Below are positions 51,245 to 63,904 of a DNA stretch of 64,000 nucleotides, piece by piece. The notes beneath the pieces are model-generated. The model saw nothing but the letters and a program-made list of their open reading frames with translations. It was not told where the DNA came from and did no database searches. The DNA is from Clytia hemisphaerica (lineage: Eukaryota > Cnidaria > Hydrozoa > Leptothecata > Clytiidae): contig CACVBU010000083.1 of NCBI GenBank assembly GCA_902728285.1, positions 62,001 through 126,000 of the forward strand, read 5' to 3'. Each line of letters begins with the position of its first letter. The stretch's first letter is position 1. Made by a program: the position numbers and the translations under genes.

Positions 51245-53934
51245 TAACAAAATGGTATTGGGGATCTCTTGATTGTAAAGGGTGGAGGATTTCAAATTCC
51301 ATTGCTTAAAGCTCAGAAATCCAGTGGGGATATGTAAACTTTCAGTGGTTCATTCCAATGGGGATGAAAGTTCAGTGTAGTTTTCCTGGTATGAATGATG
51401 CGTGGTCCAGGGCCTGAGCCACTTAGGGCTGGGGGCTATGATGGCATTCCACGTTTTTGTAAAGAAAAGGAATATTTAATTCCCATGATTCAGACTTTCG
51501 TTTCGAGAACCACATTTCTTGGCAAAGTCAGTTTGAAATGTGGTCGTTTTTAAGCAATCAGAGGATCAAAATTGAAAATTTCTCCCGTCAGCGCAAACCA
51601 TGGTTGCGCCTCCTTAGTCACAATGTTTTCGACTCTTCGACGTTGAAATCAATGCTTTTTGAAGTTAACACTTTCTTTTCCAATTTTTTTTTCAGAAAAA
51701 TTAAGCTTCAAATGGGAATTGTGGCTTTAAAAATGGGTTCTAGGAAAAACTTTGACACCATTGGAAAAGCTCTAAGTCTCAGCTTCCTAAAGCAACAGGA
51801 CATTTTAGCTGAAAACGCAGTGGCTCTGAGCTATGACAATTTGATGAAGAGCCGGTAAACAGCCCTTTTCAAACCGTATAAATAGTACGTTATCAGCCGT
51901 CTAGGGGTTAGGCAGTTGTGCCTGTTTCCAAACAGAGTAGATGAATGACAATATCTTGTCAAGCTAAAATTACTTAAATTAGAGTAATCTAACAACATGT
52001 TTTTCCAAAAAAGTTCATAAATGGTCATTTTTTTAACCTTTCTTAGCGAGCTATCAAGCAAAGCTACCTTGCATCTTAACAACTCTTAAAAAATTTGAAT
52101 TACATAATTTCTAAGTGGCGTATAATGATTAGATCAATATTCTGCAGTTTGGAAGTATTTTCGAAAAGCAGAGCATTTTTAGCCAAGTGAGAGTGACAGA
52201 AATGCAAAAATTTCCTCTAGGTGCAAACATGGTTGTGCCTCCTTATCCCTTAGCCAAGCATTATGGTGTCACGTCTTATGACGTCATCAAACACCTCACT
52301 GTGCTTATAGTCACATGCACACACTACAGAGTTAAGCTTTTCTTAAGTACACGACCAGATCTAGTCAAAAAAATCTCGAGTACGGCGCTCTTTTTCTCTC
52401 TTTATTTTTAAGATGCATTTTGTAAGCGAAGTAAATAAACCGACCTCAGATAATTACGATCCATTATCAATGTTTGTGTTCCTTGAAATACAAATTGTAA
52501 CGTGACCGGGATTTAGTGGAAAAGTCAACGGAGTTTCGGGATTTTGCCGAAAATTTAACGGGATTTCGGGATTTTCGACCCTCGGATGACCCCCACAATA
52601 CGGGGGTATTCCAAATGATAAACGATGTCGTTTTGTAAGTGTTTATTTTCTAAGAGATACAAATAGTATATTGAATATTATTAACTTATTTATTTAAGTA
52701 TTTTTGAGCCCAAATTTAAATATCTGGTTAAATAAAAAACAAATGATAGCAGGAAAAGATAGTCGGGAAAAGTTTTTTTGCCGACTTAGCTATTTTACAA
52801 ATTTCGGAAAAGAACTCCCATAGGAATTCCGATACATAACCCGCTTGGTTCATTTCGGAACGGCTTCAAGAAAGTCATAATGGCAGATGATTTTAAAAGT
52901 TTCTGAGGAAATGTGTGGAATTTATCGATGTTGATGGCTTGTTGATTCTTTAAAGAAAAAAGAAAACAGGTATAGCTTTTTCTAATCCTGGAATATCGAG
53001 GTTCCAGCTACACTGGGAGTGGAGCTGCGTAATTGTATTTTAATGACCAGCCAGGCACAAGTTTCGGACCATGTTCGGGCCAGATTTTCAAAAACTTGCT
53101 ACGATCACGCGTGTAATTTCAGGACCCAATATTTATATTTTAAATTCCTTATTTTAGCAAACAACTTTAAAAATCTTCATCTTCATTCAAATATATATTG
53201 TTCAAATATAAAAGTTAATCATCTATTTTCCAATTTAGGAAAATTATTAAAAAGAATGATTTGAATCTTACATAATGGTCTTCTTTTTATTCTTTATCCC
53301 GTTCCCTTTTCTCGTGGTCTTCTCCTATTCGAAGCAGAATTTTATTGTTATACAACTTTGTGAATCAAACTGGTATTTGGAACTTTTTCTATTATGTTTT
53401 CCATCCGAAGGCGACTGAGTGTGGGCCCTTAAACACGTGGAAAGTCACTATGCCAGTCACAAGTCTGGGACTTCGGGTTTTGTTTTGTGTTTGTATCTTT
53501 TTTTAATGATGTGTTTGCTTTTGTATTTGTCCCCATTTTGTATGTATTTTGATGAACTTGTGTAAATGATTGTACGGAAGTGTGTTTATCAAAAAAGTTT
53601 TTTGCAATTCATTGTTTCTCCACTATTACTTTTCTTCTATCTTCATTTGGATTAGGTTTTTCCTTCTCATACCACTATTTAAATTCCCTTTAACAGTCCG
53701 TCACAAACAGCGATATTTCGAGAGCACGGAAGCGCTTCAAAACACCAGCTTTTTTGGAGTTTTGTCTCGTTTACCCAAACGCTTCAATCTTGCGTAGGCT
53801 TAGTGGTTTTTATTTAACTTCTTCATCTTTACCCCTGCGGACGACATAGTTTTTCGTAAAATTTAGGGCCTTGGAATTTCCTTCCAGACCCCTGCGCTCA
53901 ATAGGATCTATCATAGGACAGCTTGATGACAGAT
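51245..53934. other. Gene-free stretch with a diverged repeat pair
   Basis: No gene. GCGCAAACCATGGTTGCGCCTCCTTA near 51590 and GTGCAAACATGGTTGTGCCTCCTTA near 52219 are related, each after a run like AAAATTTC. GGGATTTCGGGATTTT-type words cluster near 52510-52570. Confidence 0.4.
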
Positions 53935-54265
53935 CTAGATGTGATTGATGGATTACTTATTGATCCGGATAGGAGATCGATCAAAGATCGATACTCAAGA
54001 TTTTATAAACTTATGATTAATTATCGATTATACATCGATCTATCATCGATGGATCATCGATGGATCTTTTATCGATCATATTGATTTTATCCCTTCTTTC
54101 TAAAGATTGAGCTCTATTGATTTACAATCGGTATACTCGATTGAACTACTTATACTAGCTCAATAAATAATCAGCAAAGGATCAATACTCAAGACTTTAT
54201 TATGGCTGAATCCTCTATTAATCTCCTATCCAGATCAATAAGTAATCCATCAATCACCAACCTAT
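53935..54265. mobile_element. Foldback element with GATTGATGGATTACTTATTG arms
   Basis: GATTGATGGATTACTTATTG near 53943 continuing ATC(C/T)GGATAGGAGAT is mirrored near 54222-54259. The interior is full of ATCGAT words. Non-coding, about 320 bp. Confidence 0.7.
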
Positions 54266-54742
54266 CCCGATGATTGATAGGATTGATCACATAGCAGGTC
54301 TGGTTCCTTCTTAAAATTTAAATATGTTTGTAAATTACACTTTTTTAGAGGAGCATTGGAAATTCCATGTTTTTCTCATTTTTCAGAAAATTTCTTAGAA
54401 ATCCTAAGTTTTTCAACAATCATTAGTCCAGGTGACTCTTCAAATCGGTAGGCGATTTTTTTCCAGCGTGATTTCGGATTATTTTCGGGAAACAGGATTT
54501 CAGAATTACTTAGCGTGCAAAAATAATTTTTTCTTAGTAAGATAAAATAGGACGAGAAAAACACATAACATAAAAAGACGTGTATAATTAATAATAAGAA
54601 AAAAGAAAAAGGATTCTTTTTTGCGTCATATTCAATAGTTAATAAAAGATACTTTTGCATTGTAAATAAAGAAAGAGAACTAATTATAGAGAAAGTGAGT
54701 ATTAAAGAATTTACTTTTCCTTGAATAATGTTAACCTTTAGA

Positions 54743-54801
54743 AGCCGAGAGTTGTACCACGTACGTCATATATACAGGCCGAGAGACGTACCACGTACGT
54801 T
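54743..54801 (+). repeat. Direct repeat GCCGAGAG...GTACCACGTACGT
   Basis: Two copies of about 24 bases, near 54744 and 54778, each ending in the palindrome ACGTACGT preceded by CC. Confidence 0.6.
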
Positions 54802-55710
54802 TTGATACTGGGGTCCTTTCAAAGTTTAATAAAATAAAGACCAGTTTGAATTTTTCTATTCTGTAAAATTTAGCAGACAGGATAGGGGTGAAGGTTCATT
54901 CATTCAAAATTCTACGGGTCCTGCTTTTATACATCTCGAGATATCGGAACTCAATGTCGGTGTATTTTTCAAATGTCAACAAAACATCGTTTTAGTGGTG
55001 GACAGAGGGTGTTTGATGGATTTTTGGACTGAAAAGTCATGTTTATGTCTGGTTTTTTTCTTGGTTTCAGCATATAAATATCATTATATGAGATAGAGAA
55101 CCTTTATTGGCAGTTTCTATGTGGTTTGAAGGGGTTTTAGGGGGTATTTCCTGACATACATGCCTATCTCTAGCTCCAACAACTCAGGGCTGTTTTGCCT
55201 CAGTTTTTCCACTATTCTGGTGTTTTATTGCTTGAATTTACATGATAGAGAGTCAGTTATGATTATTGTTGTAATTTTACAGGATTAGGGTAAGTGCAGG
55301 GCCCAGAGCAACGGGACCACTTAATTTACCTGTTGTGGCCAGAGTGTTGATTTTGGTGGAAAAGTGTGCTTCACCGAAACTTAGATTCTGAGATGAAATG
55401 AGCTTCTTCAGCCCTGAAATTTCACACAATGGTGGCTTATAACATAAACTAAAACAAAATAATTTTTCTTGGACCAATCTTTACCTTGTACCTACTTTTT
55501 TCATTCAATTTGTCAAAAAAAAAGAAAAAAAGTGAAAAAATCGTAAACATGGAATTTTTACTGTTTTGATTTGAGGCTGTGTAGTCAGGTTTAAAAGGGT
55601 GATGATGCGTCTTTTTGGTATTATCTGAAAAAATAGATCCTTAGCTTTTCAAAATGGGTTGACTTTTTACTTGAATTTGTACGGTTCAGATTTTATGACC
55701 TTTTCCGTAA
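54802..55710. other. Gene-free stretch
   Basis: No gene, RNA or clear repeat seen. Confidence 0.35.
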
Positions 55711-56084
55711 AGGGGGGGGTTTCATGGTTGGCGGAGGAGCGGAATCGGCCCTTTTTTCGGACGGAGTGACGGAATTTGGCGAAAATTTAGACGGAATTAC
55801 GGAAATTGGGTTCTCTGACGGAGACGGAAAATTAGACAATTTTAGTGCGGAAAAACGGAATTTAGCAAAAAGATTTGCGGAAAAACGGAATTTAGCAAAA
55901 AAATTTGCGGAATTTCGGAATTGGTAAAAGATTTTCAAAATTTGCGGAATTTTCGACAAAAATATTGAATTTCAAAGGAATTTTCGGTGACGGAATTTTG
56001 GTTCAATTTAAGACGGTGTGACGGAAATTGGAGAAAAAATTGGCGGAATTACGGAATCGGGTACCCCCTGAAACCCCCCCCCCC
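55711..56084. mobile_element. Element bounded by poly-G/poly-C with GTAAA repeats outside
   Basis: GTAAAGGGGGGGGTTTCA near 55706 and TGAAACCCCCCCCCCCCCGTAAA near 56068 put inverted G/C-tract ends inside a repeated GTAAA. The interior is a minisatellite of GGAATTTAGCAAAAA and CGGAATT(T/A)CGG words. Confidence 0.55.
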
Positions 56085-59000
56085 CGTAAACTGTCCATTT
56101 TCCTGAAAATAACAGCGGCAGCAGCCGCCTACAGTTTTAAAAAACAGCGGTGCCTAAAGGTTAAGCTGTATACTACTTGTAGAAATTCTTCTATTTGGGT
56201 CTTTTATTTTATTGTCATGACAAGACACCCGTCGAGTGTCTTTTATAATCTGATATCTCTGATATAAACTAGACAGGTTCGAGCTGTGAGTCCAATTTTG
56301 GACTCACATTTTTAACAGTTGAACAAGCGCAGGACTCACTCACTGAATAAAAATGAGTAAACGACTGGACCACAAAAAATCGCGCTTTTTTCTGAGGCAG
56401 TTTGAAAAGAGAAACTAAAACAAGCTTTCATTGGCTAATTCATCAACTGTCATTTTGAGGAGCGAAATTCAAATTCAATACAGCAATGGTATTAATTTGT
56501 TTCACCGACTTCTGCTTTGGACGGATCCCACTATGCACCACTACTTTTTCATCTGAACGTTTCAAGCAATTAGATACGCTCTTTCAAGCTTTTCAGATTT
56601 TAACAAAGCTAGATCTCTTATTTGTACTTCTAAGCCTTCTAATCCTTTTGGGCTGACTTTCCAGCCCAGCTGGTTTATTTTAACTTAAATTCTGTGTCGT
56701 CCACCACCCCCCCCCCCCCCCCATTTACAGACTGGAATGGCAGACATTTGCATACGCTTTGGAACAGGGACAGGAGTACCCAATTTTTGACATTTTCAGT
56801 GCACAAATACATTGTGGACAGCCCCAATAGTGGTTTAAATTTTCTTATCTATTGCATGGATACAAAATAGTGGATGCATAAGATTTTTTATATTGTTGCT
56901 GTAAAATCAAAAAGTTTACAGTATTGCTGGTATTTTATTGGTGATTGTCGTTTTACTGGCTAGTTCGAAATACAACTCAACTCTCTCAAAAGAACGTGGT
57001 AATAGAGCAACAGTACTCTGAGGTTAGAAAGATTATATCATTTAACCCAGAATTCCCTCTCACCAAACCATTTTCAAAAAGTAACCCAGGAGAGGGTAGT
57101 GGGTTTGAGTCTGCCCTAAAATTTAAGAACCTTTGTTTTAATCCCAGATGCGTCCAAAAAAGCAGTAGCTCAAAACAAGTCGGGAGAAGTTTTAACTTAG
57201 GCGAGAACTGACTTGGGTGTGATCAGTGAAAAAATGACCACCCTGGAGAGGGTTTATTTTCAGACAGATACTTTTTGTTTTCTTTACAGTGTCCTGGTCT
57301 GCTCAATCAACCTTAAATGCATAGGCAACAGAAGATCAATACTGGTACCCAGTTTTAAGTGAGTTCTCTGTCACTTTCTCAGATTGAAGTTGAAGATAAC
57401 ACTTGAGTGATTCTAAATAATCACATTTTTTCCAAAAACATAACTGACCTTTACTATGAGCGTACTGATGCCACTTTTTCATCTACTCTTCAAGCCCTAC
57501 CAGTTGGTCATAGTTATGAGAATTTCCGACCTCCAAATCTTCGTTTATAAAGGGGACCCTTGATGACCATTTCAGTCCAGGGACCCCCTGTGGGGCCCAA
57601 ACAGGGCCCTGCCACTTGAATCTACTCGGCTCAGATTTATATAGCGAATTCAACCCATCTTGCAGCTTACTCAGCCAATTCGAATTCCTTGAGTTTACTC
57701 GGTTTAAAAGAAATAAATACATTGATATTGTTATTTAACCCTCATTTCTTGTACCTGTTCCCTTCTAAATTTTCCAAAACATGATTTTTGCGATCCCACC
57801 GTGCGAAATTTGTACGAGTAAGGACTAAAACCTGGTCTTCAAGGAAGCGAAAACAAACTAGATATGACAAAGCCCTGTTTATTGGTTTTTAGACTCTGGG
57901 CCTTCATGCCCTTGGGCCTCTTGTTTCGTTTTTATCAGTTTGAGTTATTTATATATCAATACTTTCCTTTCTCTAAAATGACAGATATTACATATCTTCA
58001 CTATATATACTTGATTGATAATGTCTGACAATGAGTTTGAAATTTCGCCCTTAGGGTTTTGCACGGGGAAAAAAGAAATGTCCCAAAAAAAGGGATGTTC
58101 CACCAGTGGTATTTTAGGGGATTTTTTTCCTGAGGCATAACCATCCTGTAGAGAAGCAGAAGGTCTGGAGAAAGTTTCAGCTAGATCTTACTTTTTGTCT
58201 CGTAAATTATACTAAACGACCCCACTATATGAGCAATATATCTAGATATCTACTAAATAATCCCTCTAAAGGTGTTTACAATAAAACTGGTCTCGTGCAA
58301 AAAAGCACCACTTGGACAATTAGAGAACGCCTGTCGTTTAACTGCCTATCGCCCGATGGGATTAACAAAATAACGAGTATGTAACTTGCCGCGCGAGAAT
58401 GTCCAAGGCTCCATCGTTTTACCACTAATTTGGTCTTCTTTGCTCTAAACATTCGCGTATGTTTCACTACGGAATTATTTTCATATTTCGATTTAAAAGC
58501 CTACTCAGTGTGAAAGAGAAATTTGTGTATTTTTTAATACGCCGTTCGTTAACTCAAATCAAATGACTTTGTAGGTTTGGTGAAATGGTGGTCGAAATGA
58601 AATCTAGGACATCATAATGTTTAGTAGTGATGTGGTGGTATATCCAAAAAAATTAAAAATCCTTTTAGTACCAAGGGGTACTAAAATACCAAAAGGTTTG
58701 TATCCAGACTAAAATTTAAGAATTTTTTTAGTAAATTGGTATTAAAATCAGTAATTTTCATATCTTGTTCAGAATTTTTCGTGTTTTTTTTCAGAAATTT
58801 TGCAATTTTTCAAAAAAAGTTTAACATTTTTTCATTTAAAGAAAATTTCCCAAGTTTAATTTTTTTTCTCAATATTTTGCTCAATTCATTGCTTAAAAGT
58901 ATCGATTTTTGAGTAATGAATATTATATATATGTTGCAAAAATCAGCACTTTTGAGAAAAATGGTCACGAAAAGACAAAACTTGTTCTGAAAAGACCAAC

Positions 59001-59209
59001 ATTGGGTGGTCTCTGTGTCTAAATGTCCCTAAAGATTTTAGTAGATGGGTACTAAAATACCACTTCTCTAAAATGCAGTGGTGAAATGCAAGAAATTCTC
59101 CAAAACCCTTTACGTTTTACAAACTTTAGAGTGGATTGTTTATGCCCTTTCAGTATATTAGTTTCTTCAAACTTTCACTCTCTCATTTTATTAGTAATAA
59201 TAAATAAGA
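56085..59209. other. Gene-free stretch upstream of MRPS30
   Basis: No supported gene. A run of about 17 C lies near 56706. Near 58640-59075 GTACTAAAATACCA words occur in inverted and direct copies. The MRPS30 promoter should lie at the end of this stretch; I see no distinctive element. Confidence 0.4.
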
Positions 59210-62200
59210 ATGAATCAATTAATAAAAAGGATCGTCATTTCCACACCATCGAAAAGATGTTTGCACAATGCGTACATAATCAAACCAAACACGCATGCTT
59301 TGGAGCAAGAAAATCAAGCCAGTTACCTGACCAAAACAATTGTCAATAAAGAAGCACCACAAAATGTTGATTTCAATCAAGAATCAGACGGAGAATTATC
59401 GGACATGGTGTCCGGAATACGAAATTCAATCATTGAGACAATGTTTTTCCATCGAGATGAGCCTTTGAGATTTCCAAAACGAATGAGGGAAAGGACGAGG
59501 AAGATCAAACTTGCTATCTACAAAAGTGAAATGTCTTCACAGATCTTGTTTAATATGCTAAACACTTTATGGGCAAACCCTGCTTCATGGTAACTTTATT
59601 TTACGTTATTCTACACGTTTTTTTCAAGAAACTACTCTCGAGTACCTAATAGCCGGGGGGGGGGTTGGAATAAGCAGGGGGGGGTGGAAAAAATCTCAAA
59701 ATTTAATAACGCGGGGGGGGTTAAAAATGTCCTGGGTGGAAAATGTTTGAAAAGGAGGCTAATACAGCAGAATTAAGACAAAAAAGGGAACTTTCAAAAA
59801 CATTTTCCCAAAAATTAATAAGCGGGGGGGGGGGTTGGACTAAGAATGTCCTGGGTGGAAAATTTTCGAAAAATTAATTAGCGGGGGGGGGGCGGCTATT
59901 AGATACCCGAGAGTAGTTTTACCAAGCAGCCTCAATGTTTCTTAAGAAATCGGGGTAGAATCTACCACGCTGGTGTTCTTTTGTGTATATCTCGGAGAAA
60001 AACTTTTGAAACGACTTGAAACTTTCTGACTTTTAGTAAAATCTTATAGTACTTGTGCAAATTTTTAGGGTCATTGGGCCTCTAGGTCAGGTTTTATGAC
60101 TTTATTGTGAAACATGACATAAAACCAAGCTAAAATTGCTCAAAACTCAAAATTTTAAAATTGCGATAACTTCTCGTTCTGAAGTTTTTATCCAATCATA
60201 TTCAAATTTTGACAGGTTATAGGTAATAACAATGTGATTTAAAGAAAATTTAAAAAACATTTTGAAAATGATGACGTTATCAAATTTTGAAACTTTTACT
60301 TATTTTCAGCATTGATTTTAACAAAAAATCTTACTGGAAAATACAAAACCGGCAATTATGTTAAAGAACAACCTTTTATCTTTCAGAATCTTTAAACAGA
60401 ATCTCAATATCTTTATTGCTTCGACTGCGAGAGGCATTTTTGTAAACCATACATTTTTGCTTTTTTCCGACAGGTGGAAATTGTGTGATGACGTCATCAA
60501 ATTTTTTTTCTTCCTGGAAGTTTGTGTCATGGTGGAGAACATCTGTACCAGTTTTCATGGCTATAGTTCTTCTAGATCAAAAATAATCGAGGTTGATAGA
60601 TTCTACCCCCCCCCCCCTGGGGCTACAAAAATTAAAAAAGGTTGGGGTTAATAGGGTTAAATGTTTCTTACATGTTTCTAATCTTTTTGACATAATCAGC
60701 CTACTTTTCATGCAAAGTAAAAAAAAACATTTGTTTTAATTGGAAGATTCCTAGCCTCAGCATTCAATTTTGACTCTTTTTAAAGTCGTAAAGCATTTAT
60801 TGCCCTCATCCTTATTGATAGTAATTTGGTGCTATGCTTTTTATTTAAGATATTTGAAAATGTGACTCAACTTTGACTGAAAAAAATCATAAAAAAACCT
60901 TTATTCTAAGAAAATTATTTTTTTGGGAAAGAAACTAGACATGTTGAAGGTTGATTCACAAGAAAAATTTTTAACACTCCCTATTTTCTGAATTCACTAG
61001 AAAGATTTCAATGCAGGCCCCCAAAACGTCTATCCACGTTTTGGGGGCCTGCATTGTTTGAAAACTTTCTGTTTTCATATTTGTTTTTTTATCTAGTCAT
61101 CCAGATCTTGTCAATACAACCTTCTCATACAGACCAGACTTAATGGCTCCATGGTCACGCAATGGCGAAAATATACAAATCACCGGCAAAACAGGTCATC
61201 TGGTCAGTGGTAGAAAACTCCTGAAACCATTTGCTGGAGAAGAAGAAATCAAATCTTCTGATCACCAACAAATTGTCTGGGATGATATAATATCACCGTT
61301 CTTCGATTTGCATCAATTACCAACTATCTTTGAACCAAACAGCGGCTTTCATCCTGGAGCACCGTTCCCCTGCCCTCAGAAATTGTTGACTTTCAATCCG
61401 CACTACTGGAAGCCAACAATGCACTTTGGTCAAGGTATAAACGGATTCTTGTTTTCCTTGTTAACATTTCTGCTCTTTATACCTGATTAGACCATGTTCA
61501 GACATTACGGTTCCGTATCGTTCCGAAACAAAACGGTTCCGAAACAAGTGTGAATGTCAAAATTCGAAACGTCAAAAAGGAAGACTTTATAAAGCAAAAT
61601 GGATCGAAACAGTTTCGCTCCACTATTTTTATCAGAACAGAAATGTTCCGTTTTCTTTCTGAAACCAATTTGAACACTCTCGATCCGATGAAACTCTATG
61701 AAACCGTAAAGTTTGAACATATTCTTAGTGTCTGCTTATATTGGATACTTTGTATGCACCTACAAACACTTAAATGATAAGGATGCATGGTTGGAGTTTT
61801 ACCAGGTAGCATTGACGTGTAACTGCTTGAAATTTCTGCATTTCTGATTTAAACAAGGATAACGAATTTTAACGACATTCCTTCCTGATAAATTCAAACC
61901 TAGTCTCCCAACAATTTTGATATGTGTATCACAATTTGTCGGTCTTTGTCTTTGCTGGGATGGTTTGAAATGAACATACATTAGCACTCTTGTTTGGCTA
62001 ACCTTAGTTGTTAAGAGCTATTTTAAAATTAAAATACTACTGCTCAAAATACTTTTTTTAGGGTCGGGGACAAAATTTTGAGTCTGGCCAAGTCTTTCTC
62101 GAATTGAAATAAACATTCAAATAAATAAAATTTACTTTTCAAAACCAGTTTAAAGGGTGTAAATTGAAAGCATTAAAGAAAATTATTGCTTCGAAAATTT

Positions 62201-62774
62201 ATTCATCCTTGCCACAAAAACCGCCCCATTTGAAGAGCTATTCATCGCTTTTTCAGGTGTGATATTAGGCCCGGCGGGTGGTAAATTTTGCCGGTCCAAG
62301 GCATGAAAAAACATCACAATTCACCAGTCTAAAATTTCGGTTCGCTCTTCTAATCTTATAGGTCTATTCTATTGCTTCGCACATACTATGAATCACGCCC
62401 TTCAGAATGGTGGAAAAATGGGCGCCGATTTGGACCGCCCCGTGCCAATGCAGTATTTGAGTTTCGACGGAACGACGTTATATTTCTTATGGTATCAATT
62501 GAACACGCTAGACTTTGAAAATGAAGGTAGTATTAAAAACATGGCCTGGAGGCAAGAGTTGAAATTATTTGATAACGTAACGGAAATTGTAGAGAAAAGG
62601 GCTGAAGGGCCGACAGACTATAACGACTATGTCGGGAAACGGATGTCCCTTGTAGACTTTGATCGTAAGAGATTAACAGAGACTCTTGAAAATGAACACA
62701 CTGTCCGTGTAGGTATTTATGGCTTCAATCCGGATGCTGCGAAACGGTTTGTCGATTTTATGCTTTACACTTGA
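59210..62774 (+). CDS. MRPS30: Mitochondrial ribosomal protein mL65 (MRPS30), three exons
   Basis: Exons 59210-59589, 61097-61434 and 62362-62774. Borders are GT/AG, phases fit, and the product is 376 residues (human form 439). A TAA lies three codons before the ATG. The N-terminus MNQLIKRIVISTPSKRCLHN is basic, with few acids, as expected for a mitochondrial targeting sequence. Matches to the animal family are NTTFSYRPDLMAPWSRNGEN (compare the DYRCPVHFYWVRGEE region), the segment GLFYCFAHTMNHALQNGGKM, and SFDGTTLYFLWYQLNTLDFE with NMAWRQELKLFDNV, which aligns with the conserved FCYQLNTLAL ... ICWGTQSKPLYE region. The protein is a structural part of the mitochondrial large ribosomal subunit. 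The conserved N-terminal stretch of vertebrate forms is short or missing here, so an alternative upstream exon is possible. Both introns are filled with MITEs. Confidence 0.85.
59635..59913. mobile_element. 279-bp TA MITE in MRPS30 intron 1
   Basis: CTCTCGAGTACCTAATAGCC at the left and GGCTATTAGATACCCGAGAG at the right, with TA at 59633-59634 and 59914-59915. The G-rich interior (GGGGGGTTGGA) and length match the copy at 37682-37959. Confidence 0.85.
59914..60676. repeat. Dispersed repeat carrying an inserted TIR element
   Basis: 59914-59951 matches 18858-18895 in reverse with one difference, and AAATGTTTCTTACATG near 60660 matches 18823-18840 in reverse. Between them lies a segment with ends GGGGTAGAATCTACC (about 59953) and GATAGATTCTACCCC (about 60597), absent from the 18.8 kb copy. 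Confidence 0.6.
61010..61055. repeat. Perfect 20-bp hairpin 41 bases before MRPS30 exon 2
   Basis: AATGCAGGCCCCCAAAACGT, six-base loop CTATCC, then its exact reverse complement. Unusually GC-rich for this region. It lies in intron 1 just ahead of the acceptor at 61096. Confidence 0.9.
61488..61727. mobile_element. MITE copy 1 (TAGACCATGTTCAGAC) in MRPS30 intron 2
   Basis: TAGACCATGTTCAGACATTA at the left is mirrored imperfectly by AAAGTTTGAACATATTCTTAG at the right. The interior (GAAACAGTTTCGCTCCACTATTTT) matches copy 2 at 62904. Confidence 0.7.
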
Positions 62775-62903
62775 TTACTATTCTATTGAAGATTATATTG
62801 CGATATTTCTTATGACTCATGATTCTTTTTTATTTTAATCGCTAGAGAGACAATGGTACTTGCAATTTGATAAGCTCGCAAGATTTTCCTTGTACAACGA
62901 AAT

Positions 62904-63134
62904 GTCTAAGATTATGTTTAGACATTGCGGTTCGAAAAAAAAAAGAAGACGTTGCAAAGCAAAACGGATTGATCGAAACAGCTACGCTCCACTATTTTCA
63001 TCGGGACGGAACTGTTTCATTTCGTTGCTCCGAAACGTCGTTATATACAAACATCTATATACAAACAGATCCTTACCCTAACAAAAATCGCAATGAAGCG
63101 ATTTTAAACTGTAACGTCTGAACATGGTCTAAAC
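62904..63134. mobile_element. MITE copy 2 (TCTAAGATTATGTTTAGAC) just after MRPS30
   Basis: Ends are TCTAAGATTATGTTTAGACA and GTCTGAACATGGTCTAAACC. The interior GAAACAGCTACGCTCCACTA matches copy 1 at 61488. Confidence 0.7.
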
Positions 63135-63686
63135 CGGTAGCAGATTTTAGTCTGCGGAAAAGATAGACTGTATTTTTATTGCTTTTCTATCACTTTATGT
63201 CAACCTCCATCGTTATTTTTTTGGGTGAGCGTAGTATAATGCACCATAATAGGATGGTGCTCTTCCGAAAGATAACGCTTCCTTGTTTATCTTGCTGTAG
63301 TAGTCACTACATTAGGTTTTGATTACTAACCGAATACAGTACTTTCTCTATAGCAGCCGTCCCAAGAATTGAATTTACACTAAACGATAATAGCTTGTAA
63401 AACTTCCAGGTCATACACACATTAAATTGGTGTTAGGTGGAGTTAAGGGTTGTGTTACATGTCAAATCAAATTTAATTGATTGCTTATTTATTTAACCAT
63501 AATCATAACAGCGATTTATTAGTGTTTCAGTGACTATTTTTGAGATAATGTTGTTTCACTTTTTCCGAGGTTTGTGATTGAGAGCAGTTGAAACTTTTGA
63601 AATTGGTTTCGTGTGGCTATTCGCAATCATATTTTAGAAAGGTAAGTTTTTTTTGTATCTTTAGCTTCTTTCCACAGATTTCAGTA

Positions 63687-63904
63687 AAGCCCGAAGGGCT
63701 AGATAGAGTGCTGTAAGCTTTTACAAGCTAAAAACAAAGTGAATATCGCAAAAAATATTGTTAGTATTGTTTTCGTAAATCCGCAAAGCTTCTGATTGGT
63801 TAAGCGCTAAAATTCTGCTGTAATGTCACGTGACCTAGGTAAGATTTCCTACCGAACCACAACACACCTTTCAGCCAAAGTACGCTATCTAGTCCTTCGG
63901 GCTT
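63687..63904. mobile_element. 218-bp TA MITE with AAGCCCGAAGG(G/A)CTAGATAG ends
   Basis: AAGCCCGAAGGGCTAGATAG at 63687 and CTATCTAGTCCTTCGGGCTT ending at 63904, flanked by TA at 63685-63686 and 63905-63906. Non-coding. Confidence 0.8.

Noticed and set aside
51538..51858. Plus-strand frame of 106 residues
   Set aside because: No domain, no splice context, and part of it belongs to a diverged repeat pair with 52.2 kb.
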